Below are positions 46,468 through 56,610 of a stretch of 64,000 nt of DNA, piece after piece. The translations under genes and the position numbers were made by a program. A model generated the notes under the pieces. The model saw only the letters and a program-made list of their open reading frames with translations. It had not been told where the DNA came from and did not search any database. The DNA is from Aurantiacibacter gangjinensis (GTDB lineage: Bacteria; Pseudomonadota; Alphaproteobacteria; Sphingomonadales; Sphingomonadaceae). The DNA lies in assembly GCF_001886695.1 (NCBI RefSeq), contig NZ_CP018097.1, forward strand, positions 1,445,001 to 1,509,000, given 5' to 3'. How positions within the stretch are numbered: the first letter of the stretch is position 1; every line of letters starts with the position of its first letter.

Positions 46468-47142
46468 ATGGACGCCGCGCCCATCTTCGACCAGTTCGCC
46501 CATTCGGTCAGCGAGATACCGCAATCCGGCCTGTTGATGGCCGCCATCGCCGCGATGGTGCTGGGCCTGTTTGGTTCACTGCTTCTGCGTCCTTTACCGG
46601 CCCTGGGGAAGACCATGCGCGTGGCCAGCACCCTGCTGCTGGTCGCCGTGCTCGGGCTGATTGTGCTGCAACTCTCGCGCAATGATCCGCGCTTCTCCAT
46701 GGCGGTGCCTGCGCTGGGCTATCCCGAACAGGTGGTGGAAGGCGGCGAGACACGGGTGCAGATGGCGCGCGACGGGCATTTCTGGCTGGAGGCCGAAGTG
46801 AACGGCCACCGCGCCAATTTCATGGTCGATACCGGCGCGACGCTGACGGCCGTTTCGCAAACGACGGCAGAAGCGGCGGGACTGGAGGCGCGCAGCGGCG
46901 GCCTGCCGATCATGCTGCGCACGGCAAACGGTACGGTTAGCGCCCAAAGCGCCAGCATCGATGAATTGCGCTTCGGCAATGTCGCGGCGCGCGGGCTGGA
47001 CGCGGTAATCGCGCCGGGTCTGGGCGACACCAATGTCATCGGTATGAACCTGCTGTCCCGCCTTGCCTCGGTGCGGATCGAGCAGGGCGAGCTGATCCTC
47101 GTGCCCAACAATCCCCAGCCGCCGCTGCCTCCCGCCGAGTAA
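46468..47142 (+). CDS. Retropepsin-like aspartic protease, membrane-anchored
   Basis: 224 residues with two N-terminal transmembrane helices and a pepsin-type domain carrying one active site Asp121-Thr-Gly-Ala-Thr (MVDTGATLTAVS). Single-domain retropepsins work as dimers. Of the clan AA TIGR02281 type, related to alphaproteobacterial PerP (polarity protease). Target unknown. Confidence 0.85.
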   Translation: MDAAPIFDQFAHSVSEIPQSGLLMAAIAAMVLGLFGSLLLRPLPALGKTMRVASTLLLVAVLGLIVLQLSRNDPRFSMAVPALGYPEQVVEGGETRVQMARDGHFWLEAEVNGHRANFMVDTGATLTAVSQTTAEAAGLEARSGGLPIMLRTANGTVSAQSASIDELRFGNVAARGLDAVIAPGLGDTNVIGMNLLSRLASVRIEQGELILVPNNPQPPLPPAE

Positions 47143-47183
47143 GCTTTTGCAAATCGCGCGCAAACGGGGCAGGGCACTGCCCC

Positions 47184-48455
47184 ATGCTGAGGCGCGCGCT
47201 GACCAATACCGGATGGCTGATGGGTGCGCGCCTCATCAATGCCGTGCTCAGCCTCGTCTATCTGGCGCTAGCGACCCGTGAATTGGGGCCGGAGCGCTTC
47301 GGCATATTCGTAATCGCCTTCACCTTTGCGCAGCTGGTGGTGGGCTTTTGCAGCTTCCAGACCTGGCAGGCCATCATCCGCTGGGGGCAGGGCGAGGATG
47401 ACCGCAAGACCGCGACCGGCTTCGCGCTCGCGCTGGACAGTCTTACCATAGTGGCAGGCGCAATTCTTTCGGCGCTCATCCTGTTCAATTTCGGCGAGCT
47501 TCTGCTGCTGCCCGAAAAGATGATCGTGCCGACCTATCTCTTTACGCTCGCTTCGTTGCTTGCAATCCGCTCGACGCCGACGGGCCTCCTGCGTCTGCAC
47601 GACAGGTATGGCCGCGCGGCTATTGCCGATGCGACGACCAGCATCGTGCGCGTGGTGGGCGCGGTGGTCGTGATTTTCGTAAAGCCCAGCATTCAGAGCT
47701 TCCTTATCGTCTGGGGCACGGCGGAGGTAGCCACGGCAGCCCTCTATTGGTGGCTTGCCGCGCGGACGGAGCCGATCCATTGGCGCCGTTTCAGCCTCAC
47801 CCGCTTGCCGCGCGACCTAAGGGCGAAGGGCGAGAAATCATGGAGCTTCGTCGCCGGCACCAGCCTGACCGGAATGCTCTCCATCGCCAGTCGACAGCTG
47901 CTCGTGCTGCTGACAGGCGTGCTGGGCGGGGCGGCGCTGGCGGGTATCTACCGCGTGGCGAACCAGCTGGGTGACGGGCTGCTGAAACTTTCACAGGCGC
48001 TGCTCAGAGCAGTCTATCCCGAACTGGTGCGCAATCCCGACGCGGCGAAAGTGCTAACGACCAAGCTGATGCGCATCGCTGCCGTCACCGGCTTGGTGGT
48101 GGTCGCCGCTGGCCTGGTGGCGGGCCAATGGATCATCACCGCTATCGCAGGGCGCGAATATCTCGCCGCGTTCATCCCGATGATCGTGCTGGCAGCAGCG
48201 GCTTCCATCGAACTGGTGGGCGCGAGCCTGGAGGCTTTGCTGGTGGCGCGCGGCAAGGCGATCACCAATTTCCTGCTGCGCGGCATCCCGCTGGCTGCGG
48301 GCCTCATCGCCCTGCCATGGCTGATCGACTGGTTCGGCGCGACGGGCGCGGCGCTGGTGGTGCTGAGCACGAGCATTCTTAGTGTGACCGGCTTCCTCAT
48401 AGCCTCGCGCTGCGCGGAGCGGGCGGCGGCAGCGAGGTTAGCGGAGGAAGGCTAG
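47184..48455 (+). CDS. Polysaccharide flippase (Wzx/MATE-like)
   Basis: 423 residues with about 12-14 transmembrane helices: LTNTGWLMGARLINAVLSLV and LGPERFGIFVIAFTFAQL are the typical first two helices, and GVLGGAALAGIYRVANQLGDGL the middle block. Such proteins export lipid-linked glycans in O-antigen or exopolysaccharide synthesis. No other cluster genes are adjacent. Confidence 0.85.
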   Translation: MLRRALTNTGWLMGARLINAVLSLVYLALATRELGPERFGIFVIAFTFAQLVVGFCSFQTWQAIIRWGQGEDDRKTATGFALALDSLTIVAGAILSALILFNFGELLLLPEKMIVPTYLFTLASLLAIRSTPTGLLRLHDRYGRAAIADATTSIVRVVGAVVVIFVKPSIQSFLIVWGTAEVATAALYWWLAARTEPIHWRRFSLTRLPRDLRAKGEKSWSFVAGTSLTGMLSIASRQLLVLLTGVLGGAALAGIYRVANQLGDGLLKLSQALLRAVYPELVRNPDAAKVLTTKLMRIAAVTGLVVVAAGLVAGQWIITAIAGREYLAAFIPMIVLAAAASIELVGASLEALLVARGKAITNFLLRGIPLAAGLIALPWLIDWFGATGAALVVLSTSILSVTGFLIASRCAERAAAARLAEEG

Positions 48456-48456
48456 T

Positions 48457-48531
48457 TGGCTGGGGTGGCAGGGATCGAACCTGCGAATGCCGGTACCAAA
48501 AACCGGTGCCTTACCACTTGGCTACACCCCA
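48457..48531 (-). tRNA. tRNA-Gln (anticodon TTG)
   Basis: 75 bases, ending CCA encoded. Acceptor TGGGGTG/CACCCCA, anticodon loop TTTTGGT giving anticodon TTG (reads CAA), anticodon stem CCGGT/ACCGG, T-arm GCAGG-TTCGATC-CCTGC. The mature 3' end is one base from the flippase stop. Confidence 0.95.
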
Positions 48532-48622
48532 GCAGGTGCGCGTGCATATAACGCGCCTGCCACGCGGCGCAAGGCTCGGTTGCAGGGCGCGGATACAGGG
48601 AATTCACCCGCGCCTGCTTACC

Positions 48623-49468
48623 CTACACTTTGCCTTCGAAATCGGCGGCGGAATGGCGTTCGCGCAGCTGCTTGCCCTCGTCGCCCCACGTCCGGTTGAC
48701 GATGCGCCCGCGCTGCACGGCAGGCCGGGTGAGGATCTCGTTCACCCAGCGCGCGACGTTCTCGTATTCGTGGATCGAGAGAAATGTGCTCGCTTCGCCG
48801 TAGATCTCGCCGGTCACGAACGGGGCGAGCCACGGAAAGGCCGCGATATCGGCCACGGTGTAATCGCCGCCGCCCAGATATTGCGCTTCGCCCAGCCGCC
48901 TGTCGGCCACATCGAATAACCGCTTCGTTTCCATGGCGTAGCGGTTGATGGGATATTCGTATTTCTCCGGCGCGTAATTGTAGAAATGCCCGAAGCCGCC
49001 GCCGATGAATGGCGCGCTGCCGATCTGCCAGAACAGCCAGCTCAACACTTCGGCGCGGTTGCCATCTTTCGGCAGGAAGGCATTGAACTTTTCGGCCAGG
49101 TGCAGCAGGATCGCGCCGCTTTCGAAGATGCGGACGGGCGCATCGCCACTACGGTCGAGCAAGGCCGGGATCTTGCCGTTCGGGTTTATGGCAGTGAAGC
49201 CGCTGGAGAACTGGTCCCCTTCGCCGATATTGATGAGCCAGGCATCGTATTCGGCGTCCGAGTGCCCGGCGTCGAGCAATTCCTCGAACATGATGGTGGC
49301 TTTCACGCCATTGGGCGTGGCGAGCGAATAGAGCTGGAAGTCGTGCTCGCCGCTGGGGAGGTCTTTCTCGAACCGCGCGCCCGCCGTGGGGCGGTTGATA
49401 TTGGCGAACTGTCCGCCGCTTTCCGTAGGTTTCCAGACCTTGGGCGGCGTGTAGGTTGGATCGGACAT
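48623..49468 (-). CDS. yghU: Glutathione S-transferase, YghU-type
   Basis: 281 residues: a thioredoxin-fold N-terminal domain (FQLYSLATPNGVKATIMFEEL, GKIPALLDR) with a helical C-domain and the YghU-type insert GGFGHFYNYAPEKYEYPINRY and VLSWLFWQIGSAPFIGGG. YghU homologues bind two glutathiones and reduce disulfides and peroxides. ATG 49468 after AGGAGA; the stretch upstream to 49525 is not needed. Confidence 0.9.
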   Translation of the reverse strand: MSDPTYTPPKVWKPTESGGQFANINRPTAGARFEKDLPSGEHDFQLYSLATPNGVKATIMFEELLDAGHSDAEYDAWLINIGEGDQFSSGFTAINPNGKIPALLDRSGDAPVRIFESGAILLHLAEKFNAFLPKDGNRAEVLSWLFWQIGSAPFIGGGFGHFYNYAPEKYEYPINRYAMETKRLFDVADRRLGEAQYLGGGDYTVADIAAFPWLAPFVTGEIYGEASTFLSIHEYENVARWVNEILTRPAVQRGRIVNRTWGDEGKQLRERHSAADFEGKV

Positions 49469-49570
49469 GGGGCGTTCTCCTATTTGGCGTGTTCCAGCAA
49501 ATGGTGCGCGGCCCCGAGGCAACAAGCAATGCGATCTTTTGCCGCTCCAATAAGAGCTGGTGTAACCGCG

Positions 49571-51196
49571 TCAGCTCATGCGCAGCAGGTCTGCGCTGAC
49601 CGAGCCCGGCCGGCGCAGGATCGCCTCCAGCATGGCGATGGCATAGTCGCACTTGCCCGCTGCATCGCCGCCGCCGCTTGCCAATTCTTCGAAACGGCCG
49701 CGCGATATGCCCATGCGCGTCATCACCTCGTCCACCATGTCGCCGGGAATGGATGCGCTTTCCGGGAACTCGCCTGCCGCCTGCGCCAGCGTGCCGCTGG
49801 CAACCAGCCGTCCGGCGAGGTCGCGCTCGCGGGTGAGGAATTCCTCATCGAAAGAAACGGAGACGGGAGGGGTGCCTCCCTGTATCAGCACAAGGCAGCC
49901 ATTCCCGCCTTCCTGCTCGCGCGTGGCGCGCAGCATGTCGAGGCGGTGCTGTTTGATCGCCACCAGCTCTTCGAACCCGGCGGTCGTGGCGGCCACGGTA
50001 AGGGAGCGACGGATGACTTGCCGCTGGTTGTTGAGCGTGCGGGTGCGCGCTTCCTCGCTATCGATCTCGACCGGGTGCAGGTCGTTAAGGCTGTAGTAGA
50101 GCGCGGGGAAGGCGTTGACGAGATCGACCGCAGCGTAGTCTTCGCCGACCAGCTCACGGGCCAGCTCGTCCCGCTGTTCCGTGCTGATGACGCGGTTGGG
50201 CAATTCGACTTGCGGCATCGCGCCAAGATCGTTGTCGGAGGGTCCGATGGCCGAGAGCAACCTGCCGCCGAACCAAAGCACAGCGATCACGATCAGCACC
50301 CAGCGCCAGGGAGAGCCGACTTCGTCCGGCTCGGCATAGGAGGCGACCCGGTCGCTATCGAGATATTCGTGCAGTTCGGGATAGTTTTCGTTGATGTGGA
50401 TCAGCAGGTTGTTGACGTTGGCGATATTGGTGCCCTGCCACGGCAGGCGCGAGCGCTTGCCGGGCTTGCGCAGCTCCACATAGGCCTTGTGCCATTCATG
50501 GTCCGGCTGCTGCACCGCTTCGAGAAAGGCCAGCGCGCGCAGGCGATCGTTGAGGAAGGCGACGGCGGGGTGTTCGTCGATCAGTCCGGCATCGCGGCCC
50601 CATTCGAAGGTCTCCACCGCATCTTCGACCAGCGGGCCGGAGCGCGGCCAGCCGCTGGCGAGCCAGTGCGCCAGCCAGCCTTCCAACGCGCTCTGCCGGT
50701 CGATGGCGGCATCCTGCACATGCTCCATGATGGAGCGCATCAGCGCTGCGCCTTCCTCATATTCCTCGGCCGTCAGAGGCTCGGTCGAATGCTCGCCGCC
50801 CGGCTGCAGGATATCCAGCAGGCGGCGCATATCGGCCTCGTGCGTGAGCCTGTCGGCTTCGACAGGCGCGATCTCGACCGGGCCGGTGTCGCCAGCAGGC
50901 TCCGGCGCCTGGGCATCCCAGCCGGCGCCTAGCGGATCGCGCTCATCATCGGCAGCGACCGGAAAGGCATCGTCCATCGGCGCGAAATCGTCGAACGGAG
51001 CTTCCCTATCGGTCGCGGCGATACCTTCCCTCGCCAGCCATAGCGCCTCCTGCCGCGCCTCGCGCAGGGTCGAGAAGCCTTGCACGTCCGCATCGGGATC
51101 GATGGCTTTCAGCCTGGCGGCATAGGCGCTGCGGATGGCCTTGCGATCCTCGGTCGGCTCTATGCCGAGGACGCTCCACGGAAAGCCTGCAATCAT
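49571..51196 (-). CDS. Degenerate J-domain membrane protein, partner of the HscC-like chaperone
   Basis: 541 residues. The first ~50 residues ([40 protein letters not shown]) have J-domain helices but the catalytic HPD is replaced by Asp33-Pro34-Asp35. A long acidic linker, then helical Trp-rich segments, one membrane helix (297-313) and a C-terminal domain follow. In E. coli hscC is flanked by J-proteins DjlB/DjlC; here this gene overlaps the hscC-like gene by four bases. The remaining region is unassigned. Confidence 0.65.
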   Translation of the reverse strand: MIAGFPWSVLGIEPTEDRKAIRSAYAARLKAIDPDADVQGFSTLREARQEALWLAREGIAATDREAPFDDFAPMDDAFPVAADDERDPLGAGWDAQAPEPAGDTGPVEIAPVEADRLTHEADMRRLLDILQPGGEHSTEPLTAEEYEEGAALMRSIMEHVQDAAIDRQSALEGWLAHWLASGWPRSGPLVEDAVETFEWGRDAGLIDEHPAVAFLNDRLRALAFLEAVQQPDHEWHKAYVELRKPGKRSRLPWQGTNIANVNNLLIHINENYPELHEYLDSDRVASYAEPDEVGSPWRWVLIVIAVLWFGGRLLSAIGPSDNDLGAMPQVELPNRVISTEQRDELARELVGEDYAAVDLVNAFPALYYSLNDLHPVEIDSEEARTRTLNNQRQVIRRSLTVAATTAGFEELVAIKQHRLDMLRATREQEGGNGCLVLIQGGTPPVSVSFDEEFLTRERDLAGRLVASGTLAQAAGEFPESASIPGDMVDEVMTRMGISRGRFEELASGGGDAAGKCDYAIAMLEAILRRPGSVSADLLRMS

Positions 51197-52908
51197 AGCG
51201 GGCTGGCGCCGTCCAGCTGGTCCAGCGCGGCGGAAAACTGCTCGCGCGCTTCGGCGATAGCGCGCTGGTCCTGCGCCTCGATCACGCTTTCGAATTGCAG
51301 GATCAGCTGCCCGATATGATCGCGCATCATGCCGCTATGGCTTTCATACATGCGCTCCGCCCTCGCCATCAGGGCGATATTCTCCTGATCTTCTCGCGGG
51401 TGGACCTTGAGCTTCTCCAGCTCCTTGCGGCGCTTGGCGAACTCCTTGCTGTCGCGGCGGTCCTCTTCATCGGCGATGACGAGGTTCTTGGTCAGCCCGC
51501 TCTCGGGCACGAAAGCGTCCACTTCCAGCAGGCCGCTGGAATCGTAAGTGAATCGTACGCGCACTTCCATGCCTTCCGGCCCCTTCGGCATAGGAATGGA
51601 AAGCTCGCCCAGCAGGACATTGTCCTTCACCAGCCGCGCTTCGCCCTGATAGACTTTCAGGTCCACATGGCGCTGGCCGGCATGCATGGTGGAATAGGAA
51701 TGCTCGCGGCTGACCGGCACGGGCGTGTTGCGCTGAATGATTGGCGAGAACAGCCCGTCATGGATACGGCCCGTGCGGTCCCGGTCGGCAGCGGCGATGC
51801 CCATGGTGAAAGGGGCGACATCGGAAATGCGGATTTCCTCCAGCCCCTCGCCCTTCGACAGCAGGCCGGCCTGCACCGCCGCGCCCAGTGCCACGGCATG
51901 ATCGGGATGGATATTGGCGTTGGGGAAGCGGCCGAACATGCGGGTGATGGCTTTCTTCACCACCGGCATGCGCGTGGCCCCGCCCACCAGCACGATGTCG
52001 CTCAGCTCGTCCGAGGCAATGCCGCAATCGCGCATGGCGCGCACCACAGGTTCGCGCAGCCGCTTGATGAGCGGGTCGCAGGCGGTCTCGAATTCCTCGG
52101 CGGTGATCGGCGCGGTGAACGCTTTGCCGTTCACCATCACGCTGAATTCGACCTCGCCGCTTTCGGACAGCGCGCGCCGCGTTTTCTCGGCAGCCAGTTC
52201 CAGCAGCGCATTGCGGCGATCGCTCGGCAGGGCCTCGAGCGCGTCATTGGCATCGTCGCCCAGCTTGGGCCGGGCGAGCTTGACCAGCGCAGCGTTGAAA
52301 TCGTCACCGCCCAGCCGGTTGTCGCCCGCACTGGCGCGCACCTCCACGATGCCGTCGAACATCTCCACGATGGAGACATCGAAGGTGCCGCCGCCCAGGT
52401 CGAACACCAGGAACGGCTCGCGGTCGCCGCGATCCTGCAGGCCAAACGCCAGCGCGGCAGCGGTGGGTTCGTTGATGAGGCGGCGCACATCCAGCCCCGC
52501 CAGCTCGCCCGCGCGGCGCGTGGCCTTGCGCTGCTTGTCGTTGAAATAGGCTGGCACGGTGATGACCGCTTCGGTCGGACGCTCACCGAAGCGCGCCTCG
52601 ATATCGTCTGCCAGCGCCCGCAGCACCATGGCGGAGAGGTCTTCCGCCTTCCAGCTGGAGCGTTTCGCCCCCAGCGCCGTGCTGCGCTCCGTACCGATAA
52701 ACCGCTTGAAGCTGGTGGCGGTTTGCGCCGGATGTGTAGCCAGCCGGTCCAGCGCGGCCGCGCCGACCCAGCTTTGGCCGCTTTCGTCCACGCTAACGGC
52801 AGATGGCGTCAGCACCTTGCCCAGCGCGTTTTCGATAAGCTGCGCTTCACCCTCGCGCCAGATTGCCACGGCACTGTTCGTCGTGCCGAGATCGATACCG
52901 ATAAGCAT
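51193..52908 (-). CDS. hscC: HscC-type Hsp70 chaperone
   Basis: 571 residues: nucleotide-binding domain with [27 protein letters not shown] and [12 protein letters not shown], then a substrate domain (about 370-490) and a short lid. It lacks the long C-terminal lid of DnaK, as HscC does. HscC is a specialised Hsp70 linked to transcription stress in E. coli. ATG 52908 gives the usual [11 protein letters not shown] start. Divergent from topoisomerase IB. Confidence 0.87.
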   Translation of the reverse strand: MLIGIDLGTTNSAVAIWREGEAQLIENALGKVLTPSAVSVDESGQSWVGAAALDRLATHPAQTATSFKRFIGTERSTALGAKRSSWKAEDLSAMVLRALADDIEARFGERPTEAVITVPAYFNDKQRKATRRAGELAGLDVRRLINEPTAAALAFGLQDRGDREPFLVFDLGGGTFDVSIVEMFDGIVEVRASAGDNRLGGDDFNAALVKLARPKLGDDANDALEALPSDRRNALLELAAEKTRRALSESGEVEFSVMVNGKAFTAPITAEEFETACDPLIKRLREPVVRAMRDCGIASDELSDIVLVGGATRMPVVKKAITRMFGRFPNANIHPDHAVALGAAVQAGLLSKGEGLEEIRISDVAPFTMGIAAADRDRTGRIHDGLFSPIIQRNTPVPVSREHSYSTMHAGQRHVDLKVYQGEARLVKDNVLLGELSIPMPKGPEGMEVRVRFTYDSSGLLEVDAFVPESGLTKNLVIADEEDRRDSKEFAKRRKELEKLKVHPREDQENIALMARAERMYESHSGMMRDHIGQLILQFESVIEAQDQRAIAEAREQFSAALDQLDGASPL

Positions 52909-53019
52909 GGAAACCCCGTATTGTCCCGTTGGCGCAATTCTAGCGCGCACCATGCCGCCCGCAAGCGGAATTGCTGGGCTGCCGTGGAACCGCGTGTGCC
53001 CATTCAATGTTTACCCCGC

Positions 53020-54033
53020 ATGGCGTCGCGTCCCTCCCAGCTGATTTATGTCGATGATGACCTGCCCGGCATCACTCGCAAGCGTGCAGGCAAGGGCTGG
53101 GCTTATTACGATGCGCAAGGCGCGCTCATCACCGACAGGGCGGAGAAGAAGCGGCTCAACGCGATTGCCTTGCCGCCCGCCTATACCGATGCGTGGTTCT
53201 GCCCTGCGCATAACGGCCATATCCTCGCCACCGGCTATGACGCGGCGGGCCGCAAGCAATATCGCTACCATCCCGAATTTCGCGCCTGGCGCGAGAGCGA
53301 GAAGTTCGATGGCTGCGTGGCCTTCGGCAAGATGCTGCCGCTGGTGCGTAAGCGTTACCAGCAGGACATGCGATCGCCCAAGCTGGGCCGCGATCGCGCG
53401 GTGGCGGCGGTCGTCAAGCTGCTGGACCTTGGCGCGGTGCGCGTGGGTAATACGCAATATGCGAAGAAGAACCGCAGCTATGGCGCCACCACGCTGCAGC
53501 ATCGCCATGCCGAGGTGACGGGCAAGACGCTGCGCCTGCGCTACACCGCGAAGGGCGGCAAGAAGCGCGACGTGAAACTCTCCGACAGCTCGCTGGCGCG
53601 CGTGGTGCGCCGGATGCAGGATCTCAACGGACAGGAACTGTTCGCCTGGGCGGGTGACGACGGCGAGCCATGCGATGTCAACTCCGGCCATGTGAACGAA
53701 TATCTGCGCGAAGTAATGGGCGAGAATTTCAGCGCCAAGAATTTCCGCACCTGGCATGCCAGTGTCATGGCCTTTCGCCTGCTGGGCGAGGCGACCGAAA
53801 AGCTCTCCATCAAGGCGGTGCTCAGCCAGGTGGCGGAGCATCTGGGCAACACCATGGCGGTAACGCGCAAAAGCTATGTCCACCCGGCGGTGATCGACCT
53901 GATCGGCCGGCAGGAAGAATGGCGCGCAACCCTGCGCCTGCCGCGCGCCACGGCCTATGCCAATCAGTGGGAGCGCGGGCTGCTGGAACATCTGGAAACG
54001 GCCCCGGCTGCGCAGGAATTGCTGGCCGCGTAA
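53020..54033 (+). CDS. DNA topoisomerase IB (poxvirus type)
   Basis: 337 residues; catalytic core with Arg141 (ALGAVRVGN-type block LDLGAVRVGNTQYAKKN), Lys in KGGKKRDVKLSDSSLA, Arg243 (KNFRTWHASV) and nucleophile Tyr286 (TRKSYVHPAV). Relaxes supercoils by a 3'-phosphotyrosine intermediate. ATG 53020 is the start; the frame is open for another 1.7 kb upstream, but that overlaps hscC and is spurious. Confidence 0.93.
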   Translation: MASRPSQLIYVDDDLPGITRKRAGKGWAYYDAQGALITDRAEKKRLNAIALPPAYTDAWFCPAHNGHILATGYDAAGRKQYRYHPEFRAWRESEKFDGCVAFGKMLPLVRKRYQQDMRSPKLGRDRAVAAVVKLLDLGAVRVGNTQYAKKNRSYGATTLQHRHAEVTGKTLRLRYTAKGGKKRDVKLSDSSLARVVRRMQDLNGQELFAWAGDDGEPCDVNSGHVNEYLREVMGENFSAKNFRTWHASVMAFRLLGEATEKLSIKAVLSQVAEHLGNTMAVTRKSYVHPAVIDLIGRQEEWRATLRLPRATAYANQWERGLLEHLETAPAAQELLAA

Positions 54034-54112
54034 GAGCTGCGTGTCACACCAGCGTCACGCAAGTGTAACGCGAGTCCCGACAGAGTCACAAAACTCGTCT
54101 TGAGCAAGTCGC

Positions 54113-54571
54113 ATGACCACGCGCCTCGCTCTTATCCTTGCCGCCGCTGCCCTTGTTCCGACTGCCGCCCATGCAGGCGAGCTATCCGGCACCGTGCGCG
54201 ATGCGAGCGCGCGGCCCGTTGCCGGGGCGCAAGTCGTCATTCCGGGGCTGGGTCTCGCCACCACGACGGCGGAGGATGGCACCTATCGTTTCGACGATGT
54301 GGTCGAGGGCGAGCATCGCGTGGGCGTGGAACTGGGCGAGGGCAACCGCCAGTTCGCCAGCGCTAGCGTGCCTGCCGAAGGTGAGGCCACGCGCAACTTC
54401 TTTCTCTACAGCGCCCGCAGCGTCGCCGTGGCCGAAACGGGCATGAACCCGGTCGAAGCCATGCTGTTGGAAACGCTTGCCGCACGGGCCTGGGACGAGG
54501 CCCGCGAAGTCGCCGCGAACGAGGAAACCGGCGAAGCCGTCAGCTGGCGCTGGCGCGATCTGGACGGCTGA
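54113..54571 (+). CDS. Secreted carboxypeptidase-regulatory-like domain protein
   Basis: 152 residues: signal peptide (LALILAAAALVPTAAHA) and one CarboxypepD_reg fold (GELSGTVRDASARPVAGAQVVIPGLG...EDGTYRFDDV...EHRVGV, read in pieces). The fold looks like the N-terminal plug-side domain of some TonB receptors but no barrel follows. Function unknown. Confidence 0.65.
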   Translation: MTTRLALILAAAALVPTAAHAGELSGTVRDASARPVAGAQVVIPGLGLATTTAEDGTYRFDDVVEGEHRVGVELGEGNRQFASASVPAEGEATRNFFLYSARSVAVAETGMNPVEAMLLETLAARAWDEAREVAANEETGEAVSWRWRDLDG

Positions 54572-54588
54572 GCGCCCCCTCTCGAACC

Positions 54589-55683
54589 TTAAATCCGCGT
54601 CACCCAGCCGTGGGTGTCTTCCACCGTGCCGCGCTGGATGCCGACGAGCTTTTCGCGCAGCTTGGTGGTGAGCTGGCCCGGGCCGCCGCTGCCGATGGTG
54701 AACTCACCATCGCGGCTGGCGACGCGGCCTACCGGCGTGACCACGGCGGCGGTGCCGCAAGCCATGGTTTCGACAAGTCGGCCCGAACCCGCGTCATCGC
54801 GCCACTGGTCGATGGAGTATTTCTCCTCGCGCACGGTGAGGCCTTCCTCGCGCGCCAGCGTCAGCAGGCTGTCGCGGGTGATGCCGGGCAGGATCGTGCC
54901 GCCCAGCGGCGGTGTGATGATGGAGCCGTCGTCGAACACGAAGAACAGGTTCATGCCGCCCAATTCCTCGATCCATTTGCGCTCCACCGCGTCGAGGAAC
55001 ACGACCTGGTCGTGGCCCTTGGCGATCGCTTCGGCCTGCGGCACGAGGCTGGCGGCGTAATTGCCGCCGCATTTGGCATCGCCCGTGCCGCCCGGCGCCG
55101 CGCGGGTGTAATCCGAGCTGACCCAGATGCTGACCGCGGGAACGCCCGATTTGAAGTAATTCCCGACCGGCGAGAGAATGACGAGGAACTTGTACTTCTT
55201 CGCCGGACGCACGCCGAGAAAATGCTCGTTCGCAAACATGAAGGGCCGGATATACAGCGCGCCGCCATTGACGGCGGGGAACCAGTCGCGGTCCGCCTCT
55301 ACCGCCGCTTTCACGCTGGCGAGAAACATCTCTTCGGGCAGGCTCGGCATGGCAAGCCGCGCGGCGGAGCGGTTGAAGCGGCGCGCGTTCTGCTCTGGGC
55401 GGAACAGCGCCATCGAGCCGTCTTCGAGCCTGTAGGCTTTCATCCCCTCGAAGATCTCTTGCGCATAGTGCAGCACCGATGCAGCGGGATCGAGCGCGAT
55501 GGGCTGTCGCGGGCCGAGCGTTGCCGAATGCCAGCCTTTTCCTTCATCGTAATCGATGGAAACCATGTGATCGGTGAAGACCGTGCCGAAGCCCGGATCG
55601 GCGATGGCCTGGTCTCGCGTGGCGCCCGGGACAGGCGCGGGGTGCGGGATTTTTTCGATATCGAAGGCGGGCGCGTCGGCCAT
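54589..55683 (-). CDS. ilvE: Branched-chain amino acid aminotransferase
   Basis: 364 residues, fold-type IV PLP enzyme of the bacterial BCAT-II branch: YAQEIFEGMKAYRLEDG, ALYIRPFMFANEHFLGV, the PLP-lysine region GDAKCGGNYAASLV, and SGRLVETMACGTAAVVTPVG. Last step of Val, Leu and Ile synthesis. ATG 55683 chosen. leuB is 5 kb away on the other strand. Confidence 0.93.
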   Translation of the reverse strand: MADAPAFDIEKIPHPAPVPGATRDQAIADPGFGTVFTDHMVSIDYDEGKGWHSATLGPRQPIALDPAASVLHYAQEIFEGMKAYRLEDGSMALFRPEQNARRFNRSAARLAMPSLPEEMFLASVKAAVEADRDWFPAVNGGALYIRPFMFANEHFLGVRPAKKYKFLVILSPVGNYFKSGVPAVSIWVSSDYTRAAPGGTGDAKCGGNYAASLVPQAEAIAKGHDQVVFLDAVERKWIEELGGMNLFFVFDDGSIITPPLGGTILPGITRDSLLTLAREEGLTVREEKYSIDQWRDDAGSGRLVETMACGTAAVVTPVGRVASRDGEFTIGSGGPGQLTTKLREKLVGIQRGTVEDTHGWVTRI

Positions 55684-55815
55684 GGCTATGGGGTCTCCTC
55701 TGGCATGCGCGATTAGTGTCCGCGCCAGCGCTGTGCAAGGGGGCCATGGCAATGGCATCGCTTTTCACAGCGCGGCGGGTAAACTGGTCCGCGAAACGCG
55801 CAGGAGGAGGGCACG

Positions 55816-56553
55816 ATGCGCCATTGGAAACTCGCCACTTTCGCACCGTTCGTTTTGCTGGGCGGATGCGATGCTTTTTTCGCCGGACAGCAGCAGGCTG
55901 TTATCGCCGATGACGAAACCGCCGGTCCTGCCGGTGTGACCCAAAGCGCAGGATCGGCCTTGCCGGAGCGGGCCATTGCGAGAGACGCCGGTAGCGAGGA
56001 GCGAGCGCTGGAGATGACGTGCACCCATCCGGTGCGCGATGTCGATACGGCCGATACGCTCGTGGAACGCTATGGCGATGCGGCGCAGGTCGGCACCGTG
56101 TTAGGGCGCGAGGGTGAGGAATGGCCGGGCGTTATCCTCTGGCCCGACGACCCGTCGAAGACCGTCCATGTTTTCTTCGATGACGAGCGCCGGGACCGCA
56201 TCGCCTTCATCCGAATCCGCGACGATTCCCAATGGCGCATTGCCGGTCTCGGGATCGGGTCCACCATGGCCGAAGCGCAGGCGGCGGCGGGCGAACCGTT
56301 CGAATTTCGAGGTTTCGGCTGGGATTACGGCGGCGACATTTTTGGCGCCGGCAATGCCGGTTTCGACCAGTTGGAGCGGTGCCACCCGATGTTCAGCTTT
56401 GCCCCCGAATATGCCGATGATGGTCGCGGCTACGAGCCGCCTTCGCAATTTCTCGGCGAGGTCATCGTATCGTCGGATGCCGAAGGTCTGGACCCGGAGC
56501 GCATCCGCATCTGGGAAAGCGGCCTGATGCACTGGGAGCCGGAAGGGCAGTAA
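55816..56553 (+). CDS. Lipoprotein of unknown function
   Basis: 245 residues with a lipobox LGGC (Cys18) followed by an Asp/Phe-rich linker. The mature part has TCTHPVRDVDTADTLVERYGD and ILWPDDPSKTVHVFFDDERR, a pattern I associate with secreted uncharacterised proteins of sphingomonads, but no named family. It is divergent from ilvE. Confidence 0.6.
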   Translation: MRHWKLATFAPFVLLGGCDAFFAGQQQAVIADDETAGPAGVTQSAGSALPERAIARDAGSEERALEMTCTHPVRDVDTADTLVERYGDAAQVGTVLGREGEEWPGVILWPDDPSKTVHVFFDDERRDRIAFIRIRDDSQWRIAGLGIGSTMAEAQAAAGEPFEFRGFGWDYGGDIFGAGNAGFDQLERCHPMFSFAPEYADDGRGYEPPSQFLGEVIVSSDAEGLDPERIRIWESGLMHWEPEGQ

Positions 56554-56578
56554 GTGTCGGCACCCGTCTAAAAATGAG

Positions 56579-56610
56579 AAGGCCAGCTCCACCTCGGTGG
56601 AACTGGCCTT
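56579..56610 (-). terminator. Strong hairpin terminator (minus strand)
   Basis: AAGGCCAG-C-TCCACC-TC-GGTGGA-A-CTGGCCTT, a 15-bp stem. On the minus strand it is followed by CTCATTTTTA, fitting a Rho-independent terminator. It sits some 270 bases beyond the stop of the nearest minus-strand gene, so it may end a separate short transcript. Confidence 0.75.

Noticed and set aside
51295-53019. Upstream extension of the topoisomerase IB frame
   Set aside because: Covers hscC in antisense; the conserved topoisomerase sequence begins only at 53020.
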